Shown here piece after piece: positions 8,649 through 17,121 of a DNA stretch of 64,000 bases. The notes under the pieces were generated by a model, which did no database searches, had not been told where the DNA came from, and worked only from the letters and a program-made list of their open reading frames with translations. Source of the DNA: an uncultured Bradyrhizobium sp. (lineage in GTDB: Bacteria > Pseudomonadota > Alphaproteobacteria > Rhizobiales > Xanthobacteraceae); NCBI RefSeq assembly GCF_936943645.1, contig NZ_CAKZJO010000057.1, positions 1 through 64,000 on the forward strand. Reading direction: 5' to 3'. Within the stretch, counting starts at the first letter, position 1. The number at the start of each line of letters is the position of its first letter. The translations under genes were made by a program, and so were the position numbers.

Positions 8649-9146
8649 ATGACCGTCCGTCCCCTCGTCCGCTATCCCGACCGCCGGCTCGCAATGCCGG
8701 CACGGCCCGTAACCGCCTTCGACGACGGCTTGCGCGAGCTTGCGGCCGACCTCCTGGAGACTATGCGCGCCGCGCCCGGCATCGGCATCACTGCGCCGCA
8801 TATCGGCGTGCCGTTGCGCGTCGTGGTGCTGGAGCTCGACGCCAAGGACGGTCCCCTCACCTACGTCAATCCGGTCATCGAATGGGCCTCGCCCGAGTTG
8901 ATCATGCACCGCGAAGGCAGCGTCTCGATGCCGGGGGTCAATGACGAAGTGCAGCGCCACGCCCGGGTGAGGATCAGCTATCGGGATCTCGACGGCAACA
9001 CGCGAACCGAGGAATCGGACGGCTTGCGCGCCGTGTGCCACCAGCACGAGATCGATCAGCTCGACGGGATGTTCTGGATCCAGCGGCTGTCCCGGCTGAA
9101 GCGCGAGCGGCTGGTGAAGAAGTTCGAGAAGATGACGCGATCGTAG
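8649..9146 (+). CDS. Peptide-deformylase-like protein with altered metal site
   Basis: A 165-residue protein clearly built on the peptide deformylase fold, but all three active-site motifs are changed. Motif 1 is GIGITAPH (canonical GxGxAAxQ, Gln replaced by His51). Motif 2 is EGSVS (canonical EGCLS, so the metal-binding Cys is Ser91). Motif 3 is HEIDQ (canonical HExDH, the second His is Gln137; His133 and catalytic Glu134 remain). Two of three metal ligands are therefore missing. Cys130 and His131 just before motif 3 could offer replacement ligands. It is either catalytically dead, re-purposed, or acting on another substrate. Divergent from the TetR gene. Confidence 0.82.
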   Translation: MTVRPLVRYPDRRLAMPARPVTAFDDGLRELAADLLETMRAAPGIGITAPHIGVPLRVVVLELDAKDGPLTYVNPVIEWASPELIMHREGSVSMPGVNDEVQRHARVRISYRDLDGNTRTEESDGLRAVCHQHEIDQLDGMFWIQRLSRLKRERLVKKFEKMTRS

Positions 9147-9249
9147 GGCGGATTAGCGGTGCGTAATCCGCCGCTTCGGCAGATCGAGGGAGATGGTGAA
9201 TTACGCCGCCCGCCGCGCTTCGCGCAGCGGTCTGCTCATCCACCCTACG
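9142..9249. repeat. Dispersed inverted-repeat element (GTAGGGCGGATTAGC type), copy 1
   Basis: The element begins CGTAGGGCGGATTAGCG with GCGTAATCCGCC close behind, and ends ATCCACCCTACG, so the ends are imperfect inverted repeats. A second, better preserved copy is at 59141-59255. The first bases overlap the deformylase-like stop codon. This is a REP-like dispersed repeat rather than a gene. Confidence 0.75.
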
Positions 9250-9256
9250 CACTCAT

Positions 9257-9619
9257 TCACGCCCTCTTGCCACCGCGCTTGGTGATCGGCGCGTTGCGGC
9301 GCTCGCGCTTGCCGCGCGCGATCTCGGTTGCCAGGGCGTCGAGCTTCGGCTCCCAGAAATTGCGGAACTGACCGATCCACGCGTCCACCGCCCGCAGGCC
9401 GGCGACGTCGACCGAATAGAGGCGCCTCTGCGCCTCGGCCCGCACCGTCGCAAAGCCGCTCTCGCGCAGCACCTTGAGATGCTGCGAGACGGCCGCCTGG
9501 GTGATCCCGAACTCGGCCCCGATCATGTCGACGACCTCGCCGGACGCCATCTCGCACCCCGCCAGCAGCTCGAGGATGCGGCGGCGCACGGGATCGGCGA
9601 GGACCTCAAAGATTTGCAT
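9257..9619 (-). CDS. ArsR-family winged-helix regulator
   Basis: A 120-residue metal-independent ArsR-type repressor. The start is the ATG at 9619 (MQIFEVLADPVRRRILELL), with the recognition helix at TQAAVSQHLKVLRESG and the wing at VRAEAQRRLYSVD. The C-terminus (FWEPKLDALATEIARGKRE) is typical of the class paired with SRPBCC/AHSA1 genes. Its ATG overlaps the stop of the upstream SRPBCC gene as TGATG, so translation is coupled. No cysteine metal box is present, so the signal is not a thiophilic metal. Confidence 0.92.
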   Translation of the reverse strand: MQIFEVLADPVRRRILELLAGCEMASGEVVDMIGAEFGITQAAVSQHLKVLRESGFATVRAEAQRRLYSVDVAGLRAVDAWIGQFRNFWEPKLDALATEIARGKRERRNAPITKRGGKRA

Positions 9620-10281
9620 CAGCTTCCTGTGCCGGGATGAGCGATGTCGGGCGGCATTTCGCCGCGATAGAACGCGATGGTGCGGTCCGAGCGCGCTTTC
9701 GCTTCGTCGGGATCGACGCCGCTTGCGACATGGGCTGCGCGCCAATATTCGCCGCTGGTCGTCATGAAGTCCTTGCCCTCCGGCGAGCGCATCCAGGCCT
9801 CCGCCGTCTCGTGATCGACCGATGCGCCCGTCGCCAGATATCGCTCGAGCCCCGCGAGAGCGAGGTCCCAGCCGATCCCTACCGCACCCGGGCCGAACTG
9901 ATTCCAATGATCCTCGATGATCGCAGTGTGCTCAAGCGTCAAGCGCGCCTGCTGTCGTTCTGCTGCCAGCCTGACGTCAATCCAGCTGATCGCGCCGCCG
10001 AACTCCCACGTCGCTGCAAAATGGGTCGGCGGCGTGCATGCCGTGATCGTGCCGCCCGCATTGCCCTTGACCTGGTAGCGGCCGCCGAGCTGGAGGTCGC
10101 CCTCGATCGCCGCAAACCAGCGCGGAATACGCTCCCTGCTGGTCACGGCATCCCAGAGATCGTCGACGCTCGTCTCGTAAAGACGGGTCAAGGTCACCGT
10201 GCTGGCGGGTTTTCCATCCTTCTCGAAATTCGTCACCGAACGCGTGACGAGCCCCAAAACCCTGGCGACGTCGATCTGCAT
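9619..10281 (-). CDS. SRPBCC (AHSA1-like) domain protein
   Basis: A 220-residue protein with the START-like AHSA1 domain: LTRLYETSVDDLWDAVTSRERIPRWF near the N-terminus, LGGRYQVKGNAGGTI, and ATWEFGGAISWIDVRL. A C-terminal extension of about 70 residues (DHETAEAWMRSPEGKDFM...) is also seen in relatives. Such proteins bind hydrophobic ligands; the ligand here is unknown. The ATG at 10281 has a strong GAGGAG ribosome site, better than the earlier frame start at 10311. It is the first gene of a two-gene operon with the ArsR regulator. Confidence 0.88.
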   Translation of the reverse strand: MQIDVARVLGLVTRSVTNFEKDGKPASTVTLTRLYETSVDDLWDAVTSRERIPRWFAAIEGDLQLGGRYQVKGNAGGTITACTPPTHFAATWEFGGAISWIDVRLAAERQQARLTLEHTAIIEDHWNQFGPGAVGIGWDLALAGLERYLATGASVDHETAEAWMRSPEGKDFMTTSGEYWRAAHVASGVDPDEAKARSDRTIAFYRGEMPPDIAHPGTGS

Positions 10282-10345
10282 GGCGCTTCTCCTCGTTGTT
10301 ACGAGGGTCAATATCAGCCAAAATTAATATAAGTCAAATCTTATA

Positions 10346-11188
10346 TTAAGAGCGACGCCGCCGTGGCGGCGGGCGAACCGGATCGCGACCGCCTGCTCCG
10401 GGATCCTCCAGCACATGCGCGAGATATTTCGCCGGCGGCTTGCCGAGCGCCTTCTTGAACATGGTGATGAAGGCCGCGACGGAGTCGTAGCCGAGATCGG
10501 CCGAGACCTGTTGTACGCTGGCGCCCGCGGTGAGCTCCCGCAGGGCGACGATCAGGTGCAATTGCTGGCGCCAGCGCCCGAAGCTAAGGCCGGTCTCCCT
10601 GACGACGAGGCGCGCGAGGCTGCTCTCGCTGAGCGCGACGCGGCCGGCCCATTCGGAAAGCGTGCTGCGGTCGGACGGGTTCTTCGCCAGCGCCGCCGCG
10701 ATCCGCTTCAAGCGCGGCTCGGACGACAGCGGCAGATGCAGCTCCTGGACCGGCATGCGCGGCAGCTCGCGCAACAGGACCTTCGCCAGCAGCTTGCCCC
10801 TCGCCTCGTCGCCCGAGCCCTCGGCCGACAATTCGACGATCAGCTCGCGCAGCAGCGGCGAGATCGACAGCGTGCAGCACCGGTCCGGGAGATCGACGAT
10901 GTCAGGCTCGACATAGACGAAGAACAGGCGGGCATTCTTCGTCGCGCGGTTGCTGTGCCGCATGCCGCCGGGAATCCAAACCGCGCAATGCGGTGGCACC
11001 ATCCACAGGCCCGTGGGCACGCGGCACGTGACGCCGCCGGCCAGGGCGAAGACCAATTGCCCCTTGCGATGGCTGTGGTCCGGCACCTCCTCTTTCGTCG
11101 CGTTGACGTCGACGCGCACGGCGATGACGGGCGCCGAGGGATCGTCGACGTCGAAGTCGGACCATGGAAAGCGGAGGGGCTGGCGCAT
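10346..11188 (-). CDS. AraC-family transcriptional regulator
   Basis: A 280-residue regulator. An N-terminal cupin-type sensor (about residues 25-105: DHSHRKGQLVFALAGGVTC and VPPHCAVWIPGGMRHSNR) is followed by two C-terminal helix-turn-helix motifs (LSEWAGRVALSESSLARLV and VQQVSADLGYDSVAAFITMFKK). It resembles the AraC branch with a HxH-G cupin, such as NimR. It is divergent from the carboxylesterase gene at 11309 with 120 bases between, making that gene its most likely target. Confidence 0.9.
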   Translation of the reverse strand: MRQPLRFPWSDFDVDDPSAPVIAVRVDVNATKEEVPDHSHRKGQLVFALAGGVTCRVPTGLWMVPPHCAVWIPGGMRHSNRATKNARLFFVYVEPDIVDLPDRCCTLSISPLLRELIVELSAEGSGDEARGKLLAKVLLRELPRMPVQELHLPLSSEPRLKRIAAALAKNPSDRSTLSEWAGRVALSESSLARLVVRETGLSFGRWRQQLHLIVALRELTAGASVQQVSADLGYDSVAAFITMFKKALGKPPAKYLAHVLEDPGAGGRDPVRPPPRRRRS

Positions 11189-11189
11189 G

Positions 11190-11220
11190 CTTGACGATTT
11201 TTAGCAATTGATTGGTCAAG
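11190..11220. promoter_or_regulatory. Inverted repeat in the AraC/carboxylesterase divergent region
   Basis: Arms CTTGAC (11190-11195) and GTCAAG (11215-11220) are separated by 19 AT-rich bases, directly before the AraC start. Placement fits an autoregulatory or activator site, but the short arms make this weak. Confidence 0.3.
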
Positions 11221-11308
11221 TATCTAAATTCATCAGATCGCGAAGTCCATAGTTTGGAGGTCCTCAACCTGCCCGCCCTGCGGTCGGGCGCTCACGGGAG
11301 AGACGGCC

Positions 11309-12856
11309 ATGCATGGCATGATGATTTCGAAAGCCGAGCTCGGACGCGAGGTCCGCACGCAAGCCGGCCGCGTGCGCGGCAGTTCGCGGGACGCAGACGG
11401 CGTGCTGGCCTTCAAAGGCATTCCCTACGCCGCCCCGCCGCTCGGGCCGCTGCGCTGGCGCCCGCCGCTGGAGCCGGCGCGTTGGGCCGGCGTGCGCGAT
11501 GCGCTGGTCTTCGGCGCGGGCTGCCTGTCCGCGCTCGAGAACGATCATCGGCCCGGGCCGCGCAATGAGGATTGCCTCTACCTCAACGTCTGGACCGCGG
11601 CGCGGCACGCGGACGAGAGGCGCCCCGTGATGGTGTGGATCCACGGCGGCGGCTTTCAGTTCGGCTCCTCCGCCAACCCCGCGACCGACGGCGCCGCGCT
11701 GGCCGCGAGCGGCGTCGTCGTCGTCAGCTTCAACTACCGCCTCGGCATTTTCGGCTTCCTGGCGCATCCCGATCTCGATGCGGAGGGGCCGTCGGGCAAT
11801 TACGGCCTGCAGGATCAGCTCGCGGCGCTGCGCTGGGTGCAGGCCAACATCGCCGCCTTCGGCGGCGATCCTGATAATGTCACCCTGTTCGGCGAATCCG
11901 CCGGCGCCATGGCGGTCGGCCTGCTGATCGCCTCGCCGCTCGCGCACGGGCTGTTTCACAAGGCCATCGGCCAGAGCGGCGCGTTCTGGGACGGCCGGCA
12001 CGGGCCGCTGCAGAGCTTTGACGAAGCCCGCGCGCGTGGCATCGCCTTTGCCCGACGACAGAGCGATGGGTCGATCGCAGCGCTACGGCAGATGCCGGCG
12101 GACCGTTTGAATGCGGCCGCCCCGTGGAGTTTCGAGACCAGCCCCGTCGTCGGCGCCTTCTCGCCGAGCATCGATCGTTACGTGGTGCCGGACGTACCCG
12201 CGCGGCGCTTCCTGCGCGGCGAGCAGATGCAGATCCCGCTGCTGGCGGGCTGGAATGCCGCCGAGGAATTCCCGTTCATGCCGCAGGCGCTGCCCCATCC
12301 CTCCATGCACGCCTTTCTCGCCGCAGCCGAGGCGATGTTCGGCCGGGAGCGCATGGCTGATTTCCGCAAGCTGTATCCCGCCGCGACCGAAGCGGAGGCG
12401 AAGATCTCCGCGGCCGCGCTCACCGGCGACATGGTGATCGGCGAGCAGTGCTGGCAGTGGCTGCGGCTGCATCGGCGAACGCAAGCCGCCCCGGTCTACG
12501 GCTATGTCTTCGGCTACACCTCGCCCTACACGCCGATCGCCTCGCACGTCACCGAGATCCCGTTCGTGTTCGGCACGCTGACGCCGCAACAGGTGATCGG
12601 CAGCACGGCACCGCCGGCAGACGAGGACCGCGCGCTGGCGCGAACCATGATGGGCTATTGGGTGAATTTCGCCGCGCGCGGCAATCCGAACGGACCGGGC
12701 CTGCCGCCCTGGCCCGCCTACGGCGAAAGCGACGTCGTGCAGATCATCGGCACGACGATCGGAGCCCGCCCCAATCCGCAAGGCGAGCGCTTCCGCTTCC
12801 TCGGCAGCTTCAGGCAGGACGGCGTGCTGCCGATGCGATGGCGAGAGGGGCCGTGA
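11309..12856 (+). CDS. Type-B carboxylesterase/lipase family protein
   Basis: A 515-residue serine esterase of the alpha/beta-hydrolase fold. The oxyanion loop is WIHGGGFQFGS, NEDCLYLNVW is the family signature, and the nucleophile lies in GESAGA. The catalytic His is probably that in SHVTEIPFVFG. No signal peptide is visible, so it is likely cytoplasmic. A GGGAGAG ribosome site precedes ATG 11309; ATG 11318 and 11321 are also possible. It is divergent from the AraC regulator and convergent with the beta-lactamase-like gene (5-base gap). Substrate is unknown. Confidence 0.92.
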   Translation: MHGMMISKAELGREVRTQAGRVRGSSRDADGVLAFKGIPYAAPPLGPLRWRPPLEPARWAGVRDALVFGAGCLSALENDHRPGPRNEDCLYLNVWTAARHADERRPVMVWIHGGGFQFGSSANPATDGAALAASGVVVVSFNYRLGIFGFLAHPDLDAEGPSGNYGLQDQLAALRWVQANIAAFGGDPDNVTLFGESAGAMAVGLLIASPLAHGLFHKAIGQSGAFWDGRHGPLQSFDEARARGIAFARRQSDGSIAALRQMPADRLNAAAPWSFETSPVVGAFSPSIDRYVVPDVPARRFLRGEQMQIPLLAGWNAAEEFPFMPQALPHPSMHAFLAAAEAMFGRERMADFRKLYPAATEAEAKISAAALTGDMVIGEQCWQWLRLHRRTQAAPVYGYVFGYTSPYTPIASHVTEIPFVFGTLTPQQVIGSTAPPADEDRALARTMMGYWVNFAARGNPNGPGLPPWPAYGESDVVQIIGTTIGARPNPQGERFRFLGSFRQDGVLPMRWREGP

Positions 12857-12861
12857 ATGCC

Positions 12862-14121
12862 CTACCCGCTCGCCATCAGCGCCTTGGCCAGCGCCATGTA
12901 GGCCGGCAGCGTCACGGGATCGTTGGCGGCGTTGCCCGCCATCGGATGCGAGGCGTAGCGCGCGATCACCATCTCGGCCTTGGGGTCGACATAGATGCCC
13001 TGGCCGTAGACGCCGCGCGCCATGTAGGCGCCGTGCGCGTTGTGGGTGACCCACCATTGATTGCGATAGGACGCACCCGGCAGCGTGGTGTAGCCCGCCG
13101 GCTTGAACTTTTCGGGGTCGCCGCCGCGCGCGATGTCCTCGACCACCTGCGAGGGCACGATCTGCCGGCCGTTGAAGCGGCCGTGATTGCGCATGGTCTC
13201 GCCGAAGCGGGCAAGATCGCGCAATGTCGTCGAGAGACCGCCGCCGCCGCTCTCGGTGCCGATGCGGTCGACGTGGTAATGTGCGTCCTCCTCCGCCCCC
13301 ATCGGCTGCCAGATCCGCTCGGACAACAGATCCGCCAGCGTCAGGCCGCTGACGCGCCTGATGATCCAGGCGAGCACGTCGGTGTTGACGGTCTTGTAGG
13401 CAAAGGCCTTGCCGTGCTCGCCCTGCTTCCTCTGCGCGATCAGGAAATCGAAGATGTTGGTCGGCCCGTCGTAGTCCGGCGGGATCGGCGCCATGCCGTT
13501 GGCGCGCCGCAGGCCCCACACGTCCGAGTTCTTGTCGGTGTAAACTTCGGTGTAGGCGAGCCCCGTGGTCATATCCAGGACCTCGTGCACGCGCGCGTCC
13601 CCGAACGCGCTCGTCTTCAGCTCCGGCACATAGTCGGTCACCTGTGCCTGCGGATCGATCCTGCCCTCGGCGACCAGCATGCCCGCAAGCACGCCGGTGA
13701 ACGACTTCGTCACGGACATGCCGATATGCGGCTTGTGCGGCTTCAAGGCGCCGAAGTAGCGCTCATGGATCAGCTTGCCCCGATGCAGGACCGCGATGCC
13801 GTCGGTGTAGGTCTCCTCCAGCATCTGCGCGAACGTCATGGGCCGTCCGTCCATCGTGGTCGAGGCGACCGAGCCGATGTCATGATCCGCGCGCGGCAGC
13901 ACGGATGCAGGTCCAGCTCCGCGCCAGACGTTCACGGTCGGCACGAGCTGGCGGATGTTGGACCAGGCCCAGCGCAGTTCGGGGAAATTGCGGAATGAGC
14001 CGTCCTGGAAGGTGATGAGACGGTCGGCCGCCGGCGGAAAGCCGCGCATCCAGCCGAGGGTTTTGGGGTCGGTTTCGGTGGAGGTGGCGGGTGGTTCGCT
14101 GGCGGTGGTGGCGACGGACAT
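12862..14121 (-). CDS. Serine hydrolase, class-C beta-lactamase/6-aminohexanoate-dimer hydrolase type
   Basis: A 419-residue hydrolase. The nucleophile motif SxxK is SVTK (in GMSVTKSFTGVLAGM), followed by VTDYVPELKTSAFGD and DMTTGLAYTEVY; the later YRNQWW and ARGVYGQGIYVDPKAE segments fit the NylB-like branch. No signal peptide is evident. The ATG at 14121 has GGAG ten bases upstream and is preferred to 14142. A fragment matching its C-terminal end lies at 54771-54870, so a second copy once existed. A 285-base gap (14122-14406) upstream shows no gene. Confidence 0.9.
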   Translation of the reverse strand: MSVATTASEPPATSTETDPKTLGWMRGFPPAADRLITFQDGSFRNFPELRWAWSNIRQLVPTVNVWRGAGPASVLPRADHDIGSVASTTMDGRPMTFAQMLEETYTDGIAVLHRGKLIHERYFGALKPHKPHIGMSVTKSFTGVLAGMLVAEGRIDPQAQVTDYVPELKTSAFGDARVHEVLDMTTGLAYTEVYTDKNSDVWGLRRANGMAPIPPDYDGPTNIFDFLIAQRKQGEHGKAFAYKTVNTDVLAWIIRRVSGLTLADLLSERIWQPMGAEEDAHYHVDRIGTESGGGGLSTTLRDLARFGETMRNHGRFNGRQIVPSQVVEDIARGGDPEKFKPAGYTTLPGASYRNQWWVTHNAHGAYMARGVYGQGIYVDPKAEMVIARYASHPMAGNAANDPVTLPAYMALAKALMASG

Positions 14122-14406
14122 GCAGGCAAGCTCCGAAAGCAAACGAAGACTCGCTCATATCACGGCGGCGGTTGGGCAACATCCCGCGCTTGTGCGGAGG
14201 CGACCGGCGCCGGGCGCTTGGCAAGGCGTGAGAACAGTCTCGCGATGCTCCGCCGCTCCACCGCCAAGTTCGCAACGCCACTCAAGTCCATGCTGGCGAG
14301 GGCAACCATTCATTTCGAGCGACATCAAAACGTCTGCGATCATCGAAGGTCCCATTCCCTGCCAGTTCGCAACCCCTGCTTCATGCGCAGACGTCCGAGA
14401 CCAAAA
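14122..14406. other. 285-base intergenic region, nothing identified
   Basis: Between the serine hydrolase (start 14121, minus) and the glycosyltransferase (stop 14407, minus) no gene, repeat or clear hairpin was seen. Small frames here lack ribosome sites and any recognisable product. The hydrolase promoter must lie within it. Confidence 0.4.
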
Positions 14407-15591
14407 TCACGCGCCCTTAGCGGCCAGCCCTTCGAGAAGCGCTACAGTCGTTGTCAGGCTTCGGCTCGGCGGCGTCATCTGATTGCTCACCTCCCGCGCC
14501 CGAGCGGCGCATCCTGGCGCCAGCACGGTTCGCAGGTCATCTCGCAGGGTCTCCGCCGTCGTTGCGGAGAACCGACGTGAGGTCCCTAACCCCAGGCGTT
14601 TGATCTGTGTCCCCCATATCGGCTGGTCGGCGCCGATCCAGAGGACAACAGTCGGGACGCCGGAGCGCACGCTGGCGGCCGTGGTGCCGGAGCCGCCATG
14701 GTGAACGATGGCGCGGCAGCGCGACAGGACCGCGGCGTGATTGACCGAGGGCACGATCATGACGTCTCGTGTCGGGGCCGTGCCTCCAAGGGGCAGCACG
14801 CCAGAACAGATCAGCGCACGCTCGCCAAGTTCCCGGCACGCCTTTGCGATCATCTCAACGGTCTCGGCCGGCCTGTCGACTGGCATGCTGCCGAACCCGA
14901 AGTAAATTGGCCGACGGCCGGCGCCGATCCAAGAATCCACGGCACCATCGAAGTCGGTGGCAGATTCCAGGGCCATCGTTCCGACCAACGGTCTCCTCCA
15001 GCCCCATTGCGCCTCAAGTCCGGGAAAGAACACCTTGTCATAGGCTTGAATCTCCAGCGCGCCGGATTCGACGATCTGACGCACGGCACGAATTCTGGAG
15101 TGCGGAAGCCCCAGAGCCCGGCGCTGTTCATCATAGGCCGGCCGCAACAGGCGCCAATGCGACCACTCGGCAACCGACCACAGGGGCGCGACCAAACTCT
15201 GGGGTAATCGAACCGGAAGAATGTGATCGTTCGCCCTGACGGGAAAGTAATGCAGGGCAGCAAACGGCACGCCTTGGGCCTCGGCAACGTTTGCGGCCAG
15301 CTCCTGATAGGTCGTACCGCTCAGGATCACATCGGCGCCGGCCGCCAACCGTGTCAGCGTCGCGCTCATATCCGCCCAGCCCTCGACGAGGTACTCCCGC
15401 GCCTGGCGCAGCACCTTGACCGGATTGCGCAACTTGAACCAGTCGTGGAAGACCTCCGCCTCCAGCTGGCGTTGGGAATCAGGACCGTAAGTACTCACCG
15501 AACATAGACCGGCCGACGCGGCGAACCCGACGAGATTGGGCGGCACGGCCATCCTGACGTCGTGCCCGCGTCGCTGAAGCTCACGCGCCAC
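14407..15591 (-). CDS. GT1-family glycosyltransferase (MGT/sterol-glucosyltransferase-like)
   Basis: A glycosyltransferase of the GT-B fold using a nucleotide sugar. The C-terminal donor-binding box is HHGGSGTTAASVRSGVPTVV followed by DQPIWGTQIKRLGLG; the N-terminal half has LAAGADVILSGTTYQELAANVAEAQG. The canonical start here is GTG at 15591, but the conserved N-terminal strand (KFAIAAHGTRGDVEPATAVA) continues upstream to an ATA at 15648, which has GGGAG seven bases before it. The true protein is therefore probably about 413 residues. Divergent from the exporter operon; a plausible sugar-attachment step for the lipid cluster. Confidence 0.87.
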   Translation of the reverse strand: MARELQRRGHDVRMAVPPNLVGFAASAGLCSVSTYGPDSQRQLEAEVFHDWFKLRNPVKVLRQAREYLVEGWADMSATLTRLAAGADVILSGTTYQELAANVAEAQGVPFAALHYFPVRANDHILPVRLPQSLVAPLWSVAEWSHWRLLRPAYDEQRRALGLPHSRIRAVRQIVESGALEIQAYDKVFFPGLEAQWGWRRPLVGTMALESATDFDGAVDSWIGAGRRPIYFGFGSMPVDRPAETVEMIAKACRELGERALICSGVLPLGGTAPTRDVMIVPSVNHAAVLSRCRAIVHHGGSGTTAASVRSGVPTVVLWIGADQPIWGTQIKRLGLGTSRRFSATTAETLRDDLRTVLAPGCAARAREVSNQMTPPSRSLTTTVALLEGLAAKGA

Positions 15592-15780
15592 CGCAGTCGC
15601 AGGCTCGACGTCTCCTCGTGTTCCGTGGGCAGCGATAGCAAACTTTATGGTCCCGCTCCCGGTCTCGTGGGGTCGAGTCCGGCGATCGCGTCGGCGCGGC
15701 TGCCGCCGGATAGGTCTAAGGCTCGAAGAAGATTTGGAGAATGCGAAATCATGGATGTCAAGGACGGCGCTTTCTGCTAA

Positions 15781-15794
15781 TTGACAGCGGTCAA
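15781..15794. promoter_or_regulatory. Inverted repeat in the glycosyltransferase/exporter divergent region
   Basis: TTGAC-agcg-GTCAA forms a 14-base inverted repeat whose first half doubles as a -35-like TTGACA. No convincing -10 lies at 17 bases. It is the only clear symmetric site in the 225 bases between the two divergent genes. Confidence 0.3.
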
Positions 15795-15873
15795 GCGCGT
15801 GGCTTACGGCTCTCTCAATAAGACATTTTCTTCAAAGTCTGCGCTGTTTTGTTCGAAAGTCCATGATCAAACC

Positions 15874-17121
15874 ATGACTTTGCCCAAGGCCTTGAGCGAC
15901 GGCGCACCCGACGCCCCCGATCTGTCCGCGCTTGCCATCGACCGCAGCGCCGGCTCACGGCGCCGAAGACAATTCCGCCGCATCCTTGGGCGCGTCCTTC
16001 TTGTCGTCCTGCTCGTCGGGATCGCCGGGGCGATCTGGGTGTGGCGCCGGCATTCGCAGATCGTCGTCGAAACGGCGGTCGTCTACTCCGTCTATCCGTC
16101 ACAGGCGCTGACGCTGCTGAACGCGACCGGTTACGTCGTTGCGCAACGCAAGGCGTCCGTCGCCTCGAAGGCCACGGGCCGCCTCGAATGGCTCGGGGTG
16201 CTCGAAGGCAGCAAGGTGCACGAGGGCGAGGTGATCGCCAAGCTCGAGAGCAGCGACACCTTGGCGGTGCGCGACCAGGCCGCCGCCAACGTCCAGGTTG
16301 CGGAGGCCAACCTCGCGCAGGGACGGGCGGAGCTCACGCAGGCGGAAATCGCGTTCAAACGATCTGAGGCTCTCGGCGAGAAGAACATCATCAGCGAATC
16401 GACGCGCGAAAGCGCCGAGGCACGCCTCGCCAAGGCGCGCGCCGCGTTTGCCGGATATGGGGCGGCCATCGCCGCGGCGCAGGCCAATCTCCGCGCCTCC
16501 GAAGTTGCCGTGGGACAAACCCAGATCCGCGCACCGTTCGACGGCGTCGTCCTCACGCGGCACGCCAACGTGGGCGACACGATCACGCCGTTCTCGCAGG
16601 CGGTCGACACGAAGGGCGCGGTTGTCACCATTGCCGACATGAACTCCCTGGAAGTGGAAGCTGACGTGGCTGAGTCGTCGTATCTCAGCATCCACGTGGG
16701 CCAACCGGTCGAGATCCAGCTGGACGCGATCCCCGGCGAGCGTTTTGAAGGCGTGGTCAGCCGGATGGTGCCGACCGTGGATCGCGCCAAGGCGTCGACC
16801 CTCGTGAAGGTCCAGTTCCTGCAGCGCGACCCGAGGATGCTTCCGGACATGAGCGCAAAGGTCGCTTTCCTCGAGCGTGAAGTCTCCGAATCGGAGCGCA
16901 AGCCTGTTCTTGCAGTGCCGATGGCGGCGGTCTTCGAGCTCGATGGGCGACAGCATCTCTACGTCGTCGAGGGTGGCAAGGCCCATCTGCGGAGCGTCGA
17001 TCTCGGCGCGAAGATTGGCGACCAGATCGAGGTCCGCGACGTCAAGGCCGGCACGCGCGTCGTGGTCCGGCCGCTGGAAGATCTTGTCGACGGGCGCGCC
17101 GTAAAGCAGGCCACCAAGTGA
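15874..17121 (+). CDS. HlyD/MacA-type periplasmic adaptor subunit
   Basis: A 415-residue membrane-fusion protein. A cytoplasmic basic stretch (RSAGSRRRRQFRRIL) is followed by one transmembrane segment (VLLVVLLVGIAGAIWVW, near residue 45), then the lipoyl half-motifs (GRLEWLGVLEGSKVHEGEV and QIRAPFDGVVLTRHANVGD), a coiled-coil hairpin between them and a beta-barrel. It links an inner-membrane exporter to the periplasm or outer membrane. ATG 15874 is preferred to the TTG 15781 of the longer frame. Its stop overlaps the GTG start of the ATPase gene (GTGA), so the four genes form one operon. Confidence 0.9.
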   Translation: MTLPKALSDGAPDAPDLSALAIDRSAGSRRRRQFRRILGRVLLVVLLVGIAGAIWVWRRHSQIVVETAVVYSVYPSQALTLLNATGYVVAQRKASVASKATGRLEWLGVLEGSKVHEGEVIAKLESSDTLAVRDQAAANVQVAEANLAQGRAELTQAEIAFKRSEALGEKNIISESTRESAEARLAKARAAFAGYGAAIAAAQANLRASEVAVGQTQIRAPFDGVVLTRHANVGDTITPFSQAVDTKGAVVTIADMNSLEVEADVAESSYLSIHVGQPVEIQLDAIPGERFEGVVSRMVPTVDRAKASTLVKVQFLQRDPRMLPDMSAKVAFLEREVSESERKPVLAVPMAAVFELDGRQHLYVVEGGKAHLRSVDLGAKIGDQIEVRDVKAGTRVVVRPLEDLVDGRAVKQATK

